Source: Nocardioides albertanoniae (GTDB lineage: Bacteria > Actinomycetota > Actinomycetes > Propionibacteriales > Nocardioidaceae). From it: a DNA stretch of 64,000 nt. The notes beneath the pieces were generated by a model. That model ran no database searches, was not told the DNA's origin, and worked only from the letters and a program-made list of their open reading frames with translations. Position 1 is the stretch's first letter. The number at the start of each line of letters is the position of its first letter. The stretch is taken from positions 124,001 through 188,000 of the forward strand of contig NZ_VFOV01000001.1 in assembly GCF_006716315.1 (NCBI RefSeq). Direction: 5' to 3'. Of this stretch, positions 25,515 through 34,815 are shown one piece after another. The position numbers and the translations under genes were made by a program.

Positions 25515-25796
25515 GTGCAGCAGAGGAAACGTTAGCCCACCGGCAGCCGACGCCCCAAAACGACGGCACCCCGCCAGCCTTGACGCTGGTGGTCACCCGA
25601 TCGTGGGAGGATCGAAACCACGCAGATCGCGGGAAGTAGCAGATCCCCTAGGGTGCACCGATACGATCGGGCCGAATCCGGGGGGACCACTATGCCCGCA
25701 CGGCGCCGAGCGAAGGCAGACGTCGACGCGAGGTAGCAACGACCCGACCCGGCCAACCATGACCGGACCACCCGGCACCTGAGAGGAGCGCAACAC
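25515..25796 (+). other. Leader/promoter region of the fha-pknB operon
   Basis: This 282-bp gap precedes the operon that runs to pknB. It must hold the main promoter, but no clean -35/-10 pair is visible. A 14-codon open frame with an ATG at 25692 (MPARRRAKADVDAR) ends at 25736 and follows GGGGGA; it could be an upstream small peptide or chance. The fhaA ribosome-binding site is GAGAGGAG before the GTG. Confidence 0.4.
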
Positions 25797-26504
25797 GTGA
25801 GCGGCCTGCAGAAGTTCGAGCAGAGGCTGGAGCAGCTCATCTCAGGCGCTTTTGCCAAAGCGTTCCGGTCCGAGGTGAAGTCGGTCGAGATCGTCGCTGC
25901 TCTCCAGCGCGAGATCGACAACAACGCCCAGGTGCTCAGCCGGCAGCGCCGGCTGGTGCCCAACGACTTCCACGTCGAGCTGTCCACCAGCGACCTCGGC
26001 AAGCTGGAGTCCTACGGCCCGCATCTCAAGGAAGAGCTGAAGCGCCAACTGATGGACCACGCCGAGGTGCAGGGGTTCGTCTTCCCCGGTCGCGTCTCGA
26101 TCGAGTTCGGCGAGGCGAAAGACCTCACGATCGGCCGGTTCCGGGTGCGCAGCCGCGCCCAGGCGGCCGTCTCGGGCTCAGACATGAGCGACACCCAGGT
26201 CAGCCGCGCCCAGGCCTTCCTGGAGATCAACGGCACCCGGCACCCGCTCCACGGCAACGTCGTGGTGGGCCGAGGCACCGACGCCGACCTACGCATCAAC
26301 GACCCGGGCATCAGCCGTCGCCACATCGAGTTCCGCGCGAAGCCGGCCGGGGAACGGGTGCGGGTCGAGGTCTATGACCTCGGCTCGACCAACGGCATGC
26401 TGGTCAACGGTCAGAAGATGGCGAGCGCAACCTTGGACGACGGCTCCCAGGTGCGCATCGGCACCACCGTCATTACCGCGCACATCGTGGAGGAACGCCG
26501 TTGA
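25797..26504 (+). CDS. fhaA: FhaA: DUF3662 and FHA domain protein
   Basis: A 235-residue cytoplasmic protein with an N-terminal DUF3662 domain (about 1-115) and a C-terminal FHA phosphothreonine-binding domain (about 143-233; GRGTDADLRINDPGISRRH, then DLGSTNGMLVNG). In mycobacteria the larger FhaA binds phosphorylated MviN and links PknB signalling to peptidoglycan precursor export. The linker between domains is short here compared with the mycobacterial protein. It is the first gene of the division operon; the GTG start is supported by GAGAGGAG. Its stop overlaps fhaB (TTGA). Confidence 0.93.
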   Translation: MSGLQKFEQRLEQLISGAFAKAFRSEVKSVEIVAALQREIDNNAQVLSRQRRLVPNDFHVELSTSDLGKLESYGPHLKEELKRQLMDHAEVQGFVFPGRVSIEFGEAKDLTIGRFRVRSRAQAAVSGSDMSDTQVSRAQAFLEINGTRHPLHGNVVVGRGTDADLRINDPGISRRHIEFRAKPAGERVRVEVYDLGSTNGMLVNGQKMASATLDDGSQVRIGTTVITAHIVEERR

Positions 26505-26980
26505 GCGAGCTCACTCTCTTCCTCATCCGGGTCGCCTATCTGGCGATCCTGTGGATCTTCGTCCTCGCCGCCCTGTCGGTGATCCGCTCCGACATGTTCG
26601 GCGCGCGGGTCACCAACGCCGGGAGCTCCCAGCCGCAGTCGTCCCCGGGCCGCGGCAAGTCCGCCGCGTCGCGGGCGCCGAAGCGCGGCGTACCCACTCA
26701 TGTAGCCGTCACCACCGGGTCCAACGCCGGCGTGACCGTTCCGCTCTCCCAGGCGCCGATCGTCATCGGCCGGGGCAGCGACGCGGCGATCCTGCTGGAC
26801 GACGACTACGCCTCGACCCGCCACGCCCGCATCGCCGTCTCCGGCGACCAGTGGTTCGTCGAGGACCTCGGATCGACCAATGGCACCTACATCGGGTCCG
26901 TCCGGATCAATCAGCCGACCGCCATCTCCCTCGGAACCCAGGTGCGGATCGGTAAGACAATCCTGGAGCTGCGCAAGTGA
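26501..26980 (+). CDS. fhaB: FhaB (FipA-like): membrane-anchored FHA domain protein
   Basis: A 159-residue protein with one N-terminal transmembrane helix (about 5-27, LFLIRVAYLAILWIFVLAAL), a Ser/Arg-rich linker and a C-terminal FHA domain (about 78-157; GRGSDAAILLDDDYASTRH and DLGSTNGTY). FHA domains bind phosphothreonine, here most likely on PknA/PknB targets; the mycobacterial counterpart (FipA) interacts with FtsZ and FtsQ under oxidative stress. The TTG start overlaps the fhaA stop, and its stop overlaps pstP (GTGA). Confidence 0.92.
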   Translation: MSELTLFLIRVAYLAILWIFVLAALSVIRSDMFGARVTNAGSSQPQSSPGRGKSAASRAPKRGVPTHVAVTTGSNAGVTVPLSQAPIVIGRGSDAAILLDDDYASTRHARIAVSGDQWFVEDLGSTNGTYIGSVRINQPTAISLGTQVRIGKTILELRK

Positions 26981-28311
26981 CCGCTGCGACCGACCCCACC
27001 CCCGAGTCTTCCCCCGCCCCCGGCTCCGCCGACGGCCGACCGTTCCGCCTCGAGTTCGCGGCCGTCTCCGACGTCGGCCGGGTCCGCAAGGACAACCAGG
27101 ACAGCGGGTACGCCGGCCCCTGGGTGCTGACCGTCTGCGACGGCGTCGGTGGTGCCGCCCGCGGTGACATCGCCTCCAGCACCGCCGTGCAGCAGCTGCG
27201 CAAGCTCGACGAGGAGCCGGCCCCCGGCCTCGTCGACGACGACCTGATCGGCCTGGTCTCCCACGCGCTCCACATGGCCCACGACGAGATCGGCCACCTG
27301 GTCGACCACGACCCGAGCCTCAACGGCACCTCGACGACGTCGACGGTGGGCTTCTTCGACGGCGCCAAGCTGACCCTGGGTCACGTGGGTGACAGCCGCG
27401 CCTACCTCCTGCGGAACGGCGCGATCCACCAGGTCACCCACGACCACACCTTCGTGCAGACGCTCCTCGACGAGGGGAGGATCACGGAGGAGGAGGCCAA
27501 GACCCACCCTCACCGCAACCTGATCCTCAAGGCCCTCGACGGCACCCGGGAGCTCGAGCCCGACCTGTTCATCGTCGACCTCGCGGCCGGCGACCGGCTG
27601 ATGTTCTGCAGTGACGGTGTCTGCGGCTACGTCGACGACCCGCGCATCGCCGACATCCTGGCCACCGGCACCCCGGAGTTCGCCGCGGTCGAGCTCGTCC
27701 GGGTCTCCCTCGACTCCGGCAGCACCGACAACGTGACCTGCATCGTCGCCGACGTGGTGCCCAGCGACACCGTGCCGTCCGCGGGCCTCGAGGCCCAGAT
27801 GGTCGGTGCGGCGGCCGAGCTCAAGAAGAAGACCACCAAGACCGGCCAGATGACCGCGCTCTTCCGTGGTCACCGGATGGGTGACACCGGCGAGCTCGAC
27901 CCGATCGACGAGGAGATCCCCGACGGCGCGATCGCGGCCGACCCGGAGGAGATGCGCTACGCCCTGCAGGCGCCGGGAAAGTACCTGCGGCTGCGGTGGG
28001 CCTTCGGCCTGCTGGCGCTCGTCGGTCTCGTCTGGATCGCCGTCGCGACCGCTTTCGTGTGGTCGCAGAACCAGTGGTACATCGGCGAGCAGGACGGCAA
28101 CGTCACCATCTTCCGTGGCGTGCCCACCACGATGATCGGGCTCGATCTCTCCGAGCCCTACCAGTCCTCCGACCTGAAGGTCGCCGACCTCGCCGAGACC
28201 TACCAGGACCAGCTCAAGGACGGCATCCACAGCAAGGACCTCGCCGGCGCCAAGGAGAAGGTGCAGTCGCTGGCCGACCAGAACGCTGCCGACGCGGGAA
28301 GCGGGTCATGA
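26977..28311 (+). CDS. pstP: PstP: PP2C-family Ser/Thr protein phosphatase
   Basis: A 444-residue membrane-anchored phosphatase. The catalytic PP2C domain spans about residues 15-250 with metal-binding motifs DNQDSGYAG, CDGVGG, GHVGDSRAYLLR, SDGVCGYV and GSTDNVT. A linker precedes one transmembrane helix (about 340-362), and a short extracellular domain of about 80 residues follows. It removes phosphates from PknA, PknB and their division and cell-wall substrates. The GTG start overlaps fhaB. A 40-bp gap with an AGCGAGCGCACC motif separates it from rodA. Confidence 0.94.
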   Translation: MTAATDPTPESSPAPGSADGRPFRLEFAAVSDVGRVRKDNQDSGYAGPWVLTVCDGVGGAARGDIASSTAVQQLRKLDEEPAPGLVDDDLIGLVSHALHMAHDEIGHLVDHDPSLNGTSTTSTVGFFDGAKLTLGHVGDSRAYLLRNGAIHQVTHDHTFVQTLLDEGRITEEEAKTHPHRNLILKALDGTRELEPDLFIVDLAAGDRLMFCSDGVCGYVDDPRIADILATGTPEFAAVELVRVSLDSGSTDNVTCIVADVVPSDTVPSAGLEAQMVGAAAELKKKTTKTGQMTALFRGHRMGDTGELDPIDEEIPDGAIAADPEEMRYALQAPGKYLRLRWAFGLLALVGLVWIAVATAFVWSQNQWYIGEQDGNVTIFRGVPTTMIGLDLSEPYQSSDLKVADLAETYQDQLKDGIHSKDLAGAKEKVQSLADQNAADAGSGS

Positions 28312-28351
28312 GCGAGCGCACCTGTCAGCACAGCCCGTTGCGGGGTATTCG

Positions 28352-29782
28352 ATGAGCGGGTTCACCCCGGCGACCTCGATGCCCGTCTTCGTCCACCGGT
28401 CCCGCCGGGGGGCGGAGCTGGTCCTGATGATCCTGGCCCTCGTGGTCGGCGTCGGGGCCTACGCAGCCGTCGGGCTGGGCGTGCAGGAGAAGATCCCGGT
28501 CGACATCGTCGGCTACGGCACGTGGCTGATCGTGATCCTGCTGGCAGCCCATATCGGCGTACGCCTCATGGCTCCGTACGCCGACCCGGTGCTGCTTCCG
28601 CTGGTGGCGATGCTCAACGGGTTCGGCCTGGCGATCATCCACCGTCTCGACCTGGCCGCCGGCACGAACGAGTCCGACTCCTTCGCCCGTCAGCAGCTGG
28701 TCTGGATGACGATCGGCGTCGTCCTGTTCCTGATCACGCTCTTCGTGGTGCCCGACCACCGCATGCTGCAGCGGTTCACCTACACCGCCGGCCTCGCCGC
28801 CGTGGTCATGCTGATCCTGCCGATGCTCCCGCTGATCGGTAAGACGATCAACGGCGCCCGCATCTGGATCAACCTCGGGCCGGTCAGCTTCCAGCCGGGC
28901 GAGGTCGCCAAGGTGATGCTGGTGATCTGCTTCGCCGGCTATCTGGCGGTCCACCGCGACGCGCTGGCGCTCGCCGGACGCCGCATCGTCCGCATCGATC
29001 TGCCGCGTGGTCGCGACCTCGGTCCGTTGCTGATGATGTGGGCGATCAGCCTGGCGATCCTGGTGCTGCAGCGCGACCTCGGCTCCAGCCTGCTCTTCTA
29101 CGGCCTCTTCGTGGTCACGTTGTACGTCGCGACCGAGCGCAAGGGCTGGATCGTCGTCGGCGGCCTGCTCTTCGCCGGCGGCGTCTTCTCCGCGATCAGC
29201 CTCTTCAGCCACGTCCGCGTCCGGGTGCTGACCTGGCTCGACCCGTTCAAGTACTACCCGGAGCCGGTCAACGGCACGTCCTCCGAGCAGCTGGTCCAGG
29301 GCCTGTTCGGGATGTCCTGGGGCGGCATGATCGGGCGGGGCTTCGGCTCCGGCCAGCCCTGGCGGATCCCCTACGCCAACTCCGACTTCATCTTCCCCGC
29401 GATCGGCGAGGAGCTGGGCCTGACCGCCCTCCTGGCCCTGCTGCTCTGCTACGGCCTGATCGTCGAGCGCGGCCTGCGCACGGCGATCGTCGCCCGCGAC
29501 GACTTCGGCAAGCTGCTCTCGGTCGGCCTGGCCACCTCGATCGCGCTGCAGACCTTCGTCGTCGTCGGTGGCGTGACCGGGCTCATCCCGCTGACTGGTC
29601 TGACCACGCCGTTCCTCTCGTATGGTGGATCTTCGCTGGTCGCCAACTGGGTGATCGTGGCTCTGCTGTTGCGCGTCTCGGACCAGTCCCGCCGCCCACT
29701 GCCGACGGCGCCGTCCGATGAAGATCTCGCTGCTGAGGAGACCCAGATCGTCAAGCTCGACAAAGGGGCGATGAAGCTGTGA
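28352..29782 (+). CDS. rodA: RodA: SEDS-family peptidoglycan glycosyltransferase
   Basis: A 476-residue polytopic membrane protein of the FtsW/RodA/SpoVE (SEDS) family with about 11-12 transmembrane segments. Typical conserved stretches are INGARIWINLGPVSFQPGE, LQRDLGSSLLFYGLF and the C-terminal PFLSYGGSSLVANW. It polymerises lipid II in partnership with a class B penicillin-binding protein, here encoded by pbpA directly downstream. The cytoplasmic C-terminal tail (about 445-476) is acidic. It belongs to the PknA/PknB-controlled operon. Confidence 0.95.
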   Translation: MSGFTPATSMPVFVHRSRRGAELVLMILALVVGVGAYAAVGLGVQEKIPVDIVGYGTWLIVILLAAHIGVRLMAPYADPVLLPLVAMLNGFGLAIIHRLDLAAGTNESDSFARQQLVWMTIGVVLFLITLFVVPDHRMLQRFTYTAGLAAVVMLILPMLPLIGKTINGARIWINLGPVSFQPGEVAKVMLVICFAGYLAVHRDALALAGRRIVRIDLPRGRDLGPLLMMWAISLAILVLQRDLGSSLLFYGLFVVTLYVATERKGWIVVGGLLFAGGVFSAISLFSHVRVRVLTWLDPFKYYPEPVNGTSSEQLVQGLFGMSWGGMIGRGFGSGQPWRIPYANSDFIFPAIGEELGLTALLALLLCYGLIVERGLRTAIVARDDFGKLLSVGLATSIALQTFVVVGGVTGLIPLTGLTTPFLSYGGSSLVANWVIVALLLRVSDQSRRPLPTAPSDEDLAAEETQIVKLDKGAMKL

Positions 29783-29861
29783 GCGAGCGTAAGCGAGCGC
29801 ACCACGATTTCAACACGCGACCGCGTCCGTACATTGGCGCTTGCGCTACGGAGGTGGTCGC

Positions 29862-31340
29862 GTGAACCGCCCTATCCGCACGCTGAGCGTGGGCTGCCTG
29901 ATCCTGTTCGTGGCGCTGATGCTGAACCTGACGTACGTGCAGTTCTTCAAGGCCAACTGGTACAACGACCGCGCCGACAACCGGCGGGTCACCGAAGAGG
30001 CCTACTCGCGCCAGCGCGGTGACATCCTGGTCGGCAAGAAGGCGATCGTCACCAGCGAGCCGAGCGACGACACGTTCAAGTGGCAGCGCACCTACCCCGG
30101 CGGCAAGAAGTACGCCCCGCTCACCGGCTTCCTCTCCTACTCCTACGGCCAGACCGGCATCGAGCGGTCGCAGAACGACGTGCTCTCCGGCAAGGACGAC
30201 CGGCTCTTCACCAACCGGCTGATCGACCTGGTCACCAACTCCGAGCCGTCGGGCGGCAACGTCGAGCTCACCATCGACGCGAAGGTCCAGAACGCCGCCT
30301 ACGACGGTCTGACCGCCCTGGGTGACGACGTCCAGGCATCGGCGGTCGCGCTCGACCCGAAGACCGGCCGCATCCTGGCGATGGCATCGACGCCCTCCTA
30401 CAACCCCAACAAGCTGGCGACCCACGACTTCGGTGCCGCGAAGAAGTCCTACGACCAGCTCGCGGGCGACGACAACGAGCCGCTGCTCAACCGCTCCGTC
30501 CAGACCGCGCTCCCGCCGGGATCGACCTTCAAGCTGGTCACCGCGGCAGCCGCCATGGAAGAGCTCGACAAGGACCCCGACAGCAAGGTGTACGGCGGCG
30601 CGGTCCTGGATCTGCCGCAGAGCGACAAGAACCTTCCCAACGAGAGCGGCGGGTCCTGCGGCGGCGACCAGATCACCCTGACCCGCGCGCTCGAGGTCTC
30701 GTGCAACACGGCCTTCGGTCAGCTCGGCATCGACCTGAACAAGGAGCAGATGAACGAGCAGGCGAAGAAGTTCGGCTTCGGCCAGAAGTACCTGACCGAC
30801 CTGCCCAACCAGGCGACGAGCACGCTCACCGACGATCTCGACAAGCTCGACGCCGCGCCGTTCCGCGCCTACAGCGCGATCGGGCAGTACAACGTCAAGG
30901 CCACCCCGCTGCAGATGGCGATGGTCTCGGCCGGCATCGCCAACGGCGGCACCGTGATGAAGCCCTACCTCGTCAACCGGGTGACGTCGTCCTCGCTCGA
31001 CGTCATCGACCAGGGCAACCCCACCGAGATCGAGGATCAGCCGGCGGTGTCGAACAAGACCGCAGAGGGTCTCACCGAGATGATGGTCAGCACCGTCGAG
31101 AACGGCACGGCGGCACCGGCGGCCATCCCAGGCGTGAGCGTCGCCGGCAAGACCGGCACCGCGCAGAGCAGCGAGGAGCGCGCACCGTACGCCTGGTTCA
31201 CCTCGTTCGCTCCGGCGGAGAACCCGTCCATCGCGGTTGCCGTGATGGTCCAGAAGAGCGGCACCGCCCGCAGCGACATCGCCGGCGGGCGGCTGGGCGG
31301 CCCAATCGCCAAGGCCATGATGGAGGCAGCGATCTCATGA
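29862..31340 (+). CDS. pbpA: PbpA: class B penicillin-binding protein (transpeptidase)
   Basis: A 492-residue bitopic membrane protein with one N-terminal helix (about 8-28) and an extracytoplasmic transpeptidase domain. The penicillin-binding motifs are all present: active-site Ser in PPGSTFKL, SCN in EVSCNTAF, and KTG in VAGKTGTAQ. It cross-links peptidoglycan made by RodA. The GTG at 29862 is preferred because GGAGGTGG lies just upstream and the next residues fit the family start (NRPIRTLSVG). An upstream in-frame TTG at 29841 is less likely. Its stop overlaps pknA (ATGA). Confidence 0.95.
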   Translation: MNRPIRTLSVGCLILFVALMLNLTYVQFFKANWYNDRADNRRVTEEAYSRQRGDILVGKKAIVTSEPSDDTFKWQRTYPGGKKYAPLTGFLSYSYGQTGIERSQNDVLSGKDDRLFTNRLIDLVTNSEPSGGNVELTIDAKVQNAAYDGLTALGDDVQASAVALDPKTGRILAMASTPSYNPNKLATHDFGAAKKSYDQLAGDDNEPLLNRSVQTALPPGSTFKLVTAAAAMEELDKDPDSKVYGGAVLDLPQSDKNLPNESGGSCGGDQITLTRALEVSCNTAFGQLGIDLNKEQMNEQAKKFGFGQKYLTDLPNQATSTLTDDLDKLDAAPFRAYSAIGQYNVKATPLQMAMVSAGIANGGTVMKPYLVNRVTSSSLDVIDQGNPTEIEDQPAVSNKTAEGLTEMMVSTVENGTAAPAAIPGVSVAGKTGTAQSSEERAPYAWFTSFAPAENPSIAVAVMVQKSGTARSDIAGGRLGGPIAKAMMEAAIS

Positions 31341-32893
31341 GTCGTTACGTATTCCACGAGCTCATCGGCACCGGCGGCATGGGCGAGGTGTGGCGGGCGA
31401 CCGACACGACGCTCAACCGCGAGGTCGCGATCAAGCTCCTCAAGCCCGAGCACGCCGAGGACCCGATCGGCCGGTCTCGTTTCGAGTCCGAGGCCAAGCA
31501 CGCCGCCGCCCTGCACCACCCCAACGTGGTGGCCGTCTACGACGTCGGCGAGATGCCGACCGCGTCGGGCCTGATGCGTCCGTTCCTGGTGATGGAGCTG
31601 GTCGACCACAAGCCGCTCTCCGAGCTGCTGCGCGACGGCCGCCCCCTCGACCCCGAGGTCGTACGCGACCTGCTCGGTCAGGCCGGCGACGCGCTGGCCG
31701 CCGCCCACCGGGCCGGCATCGTGCACCGCGACGTCAAGCCCGCCAACCTGCTGATCACCCCGGCCCGCAAGGTCAAGGTCACCGACTTCGGCATCGCGCG
31801 CGCCCAGGCGTCGACCGGCATCACCGGCACCGGCCAGGTGATGGGCACGCCGCAATACCTCAGCCCCGAGCAGGCCCGCGGCGAGAAGGCCACCCCGGCC
31901 TCCGACGTCTACTCGCTCGGCGTCGTCGCCTTCGAGTGCCTGGCCGGCTATCGGCCGTTCCAGAAGGAGACCCCGGTCGCCACCGCGATCGCGCACCTGC
32001 ACGACCCGGTGCCGCCGCTGCCCGACCACGTGCCGGCAGAGCTGTCCGCGATCGTGATGCGGAGCCTGCAGAAGGACCCGAGCCTCCGCTACGCCGACGC
32101 GGCCGCGTTCACCTCGGCGATGGTCGGCCACGGTGGCGGTCCTGACGCGGGCGCCGACGCCACCACGATGGTGGCTCCGCCTACCCCCGACCCGACCGCC
32201 ACGGCCGTCATGGACCCGGTCGCCCAGCCTCCGTCGCCCAGCTACGTGCCCATGGGTGCCGCCGGCCCGACGACGCCTCCCGACGGCCCGCCGCGCTACC
32301 AGGACCCGTACGAGAACTACGACGACGAGAAGAAGCCCTGGTACAAGAACCCGTTCAACATCGTGGTTCTGGTGCTGCTGGTCGCAGTCATCCTCGCGGT
32401 CATCTGGATCTTCTCCGCCCTCGCCGGCGGCCCTGACGACTCACCCACCAGCGATGCGTCGACGCCACCCTCGACATCGGCCGAGCCGACGCCCACCGCT
32501 GCGGCCGAGGAGGAGCCCAAGTCGGTCGAGATCAACGAGGACGACTACATCGGCGACAACGTCGACGACGTACGCGACTCGATGAGCGACCTCGGCCTCG
32601 ACCCCAAGGTCTCGGTGCAGCAGAACGACGGCAGCCACGAGCCCGACACCGTCTCCGGCCTCGACCCGACCCGCAACCTCTACGAGGGCGACACGATCAC
32701 GATCCGCTACTACGGCGAGCGCCCCGAGGTCGACCCCACTCCCACCGAGGAGCCGACCGAGGAGGAGACGCCGGAGGAGGATCCCTCCGCGTCGGAGTCG
32801 TCCGACGGCTGGGTCTTCCCGGAGCTTCCCGGTGACGAGGAGACGAACGGCAACGGCAACGGCAATGGCAACGGGGGCGGCGGCAATGGCTGA
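31337..32893 (+). CDS. pknA: PknA: transmembrane Ser/Thr protein kinase
   Basis: A 518-residue receptor-type kinase. The kinase domain (about 1-265) shows the P-loop GTGGMGEVW, the lysine in VAIKLL, the catalytic loop HRDVKPANLL, DFG and the P+1 segment GTPQYLSPEQARGE. A proline-rich juxtamembrane part is followed by one transmembrane helix (about 340-362). The extracellular part has a single PASTA-like domain (about 405-465), an acidic TEEPTEEE stretch and a C-terminal Asn-Gly repeat. Mycobacterial PknA lacks PASTA domains, so this extracellular arrangement differs. It regulates growth and division with PknB. Confidence 0.93.
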   Translation: MSRYVFHELIGTGGMGEVWRATDTTLNREVAIKLLKPEHAEDPIGRSRFESEAKHAAALHHPNVVAVYDVGEMPTASGLMRPFLVMELVDHKPLSELLRDGRPLDPEVVRDLLGQAGDALAAAHRAGIVHRDVKPANLLITPARKVKVTDFGIARAQASTGITGTGQVMGTPQYLSPEQARGEKATPASDVYSLGVVAFECLAGYRPFQKETPVATAIAHLHDPVPPLPDHVPAELSAIVMRSLQKDPSLRYADAAAFTSAMVGHGGGPDAGADATTMVAPPTPDPTATAVMDPVAQPPSPSYVPMGAAGPTTPPDGPPRYQDPYENYDDEKKPWYKNPFNIVVLVLLVAVILAVIWIFSALAGGPDDSPTSDASTPPSTSAEPTPTAAAEEEPKSVEINEDDYIGDNVDDVRDSMSDLGLDPKVSVQQNDGSHEPDTVSGLDPTRNLYEGDTITIRYYGERPEVDPTPTEEPTEEETPEEDPSASESSDGWVFPELPGDEETNGNGNGNGNGGGGNG

Positions 32894-32926
32894 TCCGTCC
32901 ACCTGTCACGCGACGGGGGAGCTCAC

Positions 32927-34753
32927 GTGAACACCCAGGAGCCAGCACTCCTCGCCGGACGTTACGAGGTCGCCGAGCTGCTCGGCCGAGGCGGGATGGC
33001 GGAGGTGCGCAAGGGCACCGACCACCGCCTCGGGCGCGTGGTCGCGATCAAGCGCCTGCGGATGGATCTGGCCAGCGATGCCACGTTCCAGGCGCGGTTC
33101 CGGCGCGAGGCGCAGTCGTCGGCCAAGCTCAACCACCCCGCGATCGTGTCGGTCTACGACACCGGCGAGGAGAAGAGCGACGACGGCGTCGCCCAGCCCT
33201 ACATCGTGATGGAGCACGTCGCCGGCCGCACGCTGCGCGACGTGCTCCGCGAGGGTCGCAAGATCCTGCCGGAGCGGGCGCTGGAGATCAGTTCCGACGT
33301 GCTCAACGCACTCGACTACAGCCACCGCAACGGCATCATCCACCGCGACATCAAGCCGGGCAACGTCATGCTGACCCCGGCCGGTGACGTGAAGGTGATG
33401 GACTTCGGCATCGCCCGGGCGCTCAACGACGCCCAGTCGACGATGACCCAGACCGCGGCCGTGGTCGGCACCGCCCAATACCTCAGCCCCGAGCAGGCCC
33501 GTGGCGAGCAGGTCGACTCCCGCTCCGACGTCTACTCGGCCGGCTGTCTCCTCTACGAGCTGCTGACCGGGCGGCCGCCGTTCGTGGGTGACTCGCCGGT
33601 CTCGGTGGCCTACCAGCACGTACGCGAGCAGGCCCAGCCTCCCTCTGCCCACGACCCGACGCTCACCCGCGAGATCGACGCGATCGTGATGAAGTCGCTG
33701 GCCAAGCGCGTCGAGGACCGCTACCAGTCGGCGCAGGAGATGCGCACCGACATCGAGCGCTACCTTGCGGGCCGGCCGGTCCAGGCCGTCGTGCCGCCGA
33801 GCTTCGACCAGACCCAGGTCGCCCAGAACCGTGCGGTCGCGGCCGGGCCCTACAGCGGCGACCCCACCACCGGTGGCTACTACCCGCAGGACGACCGGCC
33901 CGCCGGCCCTCGCCCGTGGGTGCTGGTGCTGCTCGGCCTGATCATCATCGGGCTGATCGCGGTGGGCGCCTACTTCCTGCCGACCGCTCTCGGCCCGCAG
34001 ACCACCCCGACCCCCGACGTCGCCGGTCTCACCCAGGAGAAGGCGATGATCGAGCTGAGCGCGGCCAAGCTGAAGGGTCAGATCAAGCAGGAGCCCAGCG
34101 ACACGGTCGCCGTGGGTGTGGTGATCTCCCAGAACCCGCCCGCCGGCCAGGAAGCCGAGGAGGGCAGCACCGTCACGCTGACGGTCTCCACCGGGCCACC
34201 CAACCGGGAGATGCCCAACGTCGTCGGGTCACCGCAGAAGACGGCCAAGGAACTGCTCGAGGGTGATCCCTACAAGTTCACGGTGAAGATCAAGACCGTC
34301 GCCTCCGACGAGGACAAGGGCACCGTGATCAAGTCCGACCCGGTCGACGGCCAGAGCGTCACCACCGGTTCGTCGACGGTCGTCACTCTCACGGTCGCCA
34401 AGGGCCCGAAGTCGGTGCCCGACGTGGTCGGCAAGACGGTCGCCGAGGCGGAGGAGCTGATCCGCAACGCCGGGTTCACCCCCGTACGCAAGGACGAGCC
34501 CAACACCGACAAGCCCAAGGACACCGTCGTCGAGCAGACGCCACGCAAGGGCACGGAGCTCGCCAAGGACAGCGACGTGATCATCTTCGTCTCGACGAAG
34601 GAGGAGTCGTCCACGCCGCCGACCCTGCCGAGCTGCCAGACGATCGTGCCGAACCCCGACGACCCGGCGGCTCCGACGACCCAGACCGCCGAGCCCGGTG
34701 ACCCGCCGACGTGTGACCCGGCCCTGCCGCCGAGTGAACCGGCGGCTCCCTGA
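32927..34753 (+). CDS. pknB: PknB: transmembrane Ser/Thr protein kinase with PASTA domains
   Basis: A 608-residue kinase. The catalytic domain (about 11-275) has GRGGMAEVRKG, VAIKRL, HRDIKPGNVML, DFG and GTAQYLSPEQARGEQ. One transmembrane helix lies at about 327-347. The extracellular region carries three PASTA repeats (about 360-427, 428-497 and 498-562), each beginning PDV/PNV-V, and ends in a Pro/Asp-rich tail. PASTA domains sense muropeptides or lipid II. The gene ends the operon at a hairpin, with the DUF881 gene convergent. The number of repeats is one fewer than the usual four in mycobacteria. Confidence 0.95.
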   Translation: MNTQEPALLAGRYEVAELLGRGGMAEVRKGTDHRLGRVVAIKRLRMDLASDATFQARFRREAQSSAKLNHPAIVSVYDTGEEKSDDGVAQPYIVMEHVAGRTLRDVLREGRKILPERALEISSDVLNALDYSHRNGIIHRDIKPGNVMLTPAGDVKVMDFGIARALNDAQSTMTQTAAVVGTAQYLSPEQARGEQVDSRSDVYSAGCLLYELLTGRPPFVGDSPVSVAYQHVREQAQPPSAHDPTLTREIDAIVMKSLAKRVEDRYQSAQEMRTDIERYLAGRPVQAVVPPSFDQTQVAQNRAVAAGPYSGDPTTGGYYPQDDRPAGPRPWVLVLLGLIIIGLIAVGAYFLPTALGPQTTPTPDVAGLTQEKAMIELSAAKLKGQIKQEPSDTVAVGVVISQNPPAGQEAEEGSTVTLTVSTGPPNREMPNVVGSPQKTAKELLEGDPYKFTVKIKTVASDEDKGTVIKSDPVDGQSVTTGSSTVVTLTVAKGPKSVPDVVGKTVAEAEELIRNAGFTPVRKDEPNTDKPKDTVVEQTPRKGTELAKDSDVIIFVSTKEESSTPPTLPSCQTIVPNPDDPAAPTTQTAEPGDPPTCDPALPPSEPAAP

Positions 34754-34776
34754 CCGGCCTCCTGGTCTGCTGGCTC

Positions 34777-34815
34777 CGAAGCCCCTGTCTTACTTGTCCT
34801 GAGGCAGGGGCTTCG
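34777..34815. terminator. Bidirectional hairpin after pknB and the DUF881 gene
   Basis: CGAAGCCCCTG (34777-34787) pairs with CAGGGGCTTCG (34805-34815), an 11-bp perfect stem. It begins 24 bases past the pknB stop and overlaps the last codons of the convergent DUF881 gene. Confidence 0.7.

Noticed and set aside
25692..25736. A 14-codon upstream peptide in the fha operon leader
   Set aside because: It has an ATG and a G-rich stretch before it, but it is too short and basic to separate from chance without conservation data, so it is mentioned only in the leader entry.
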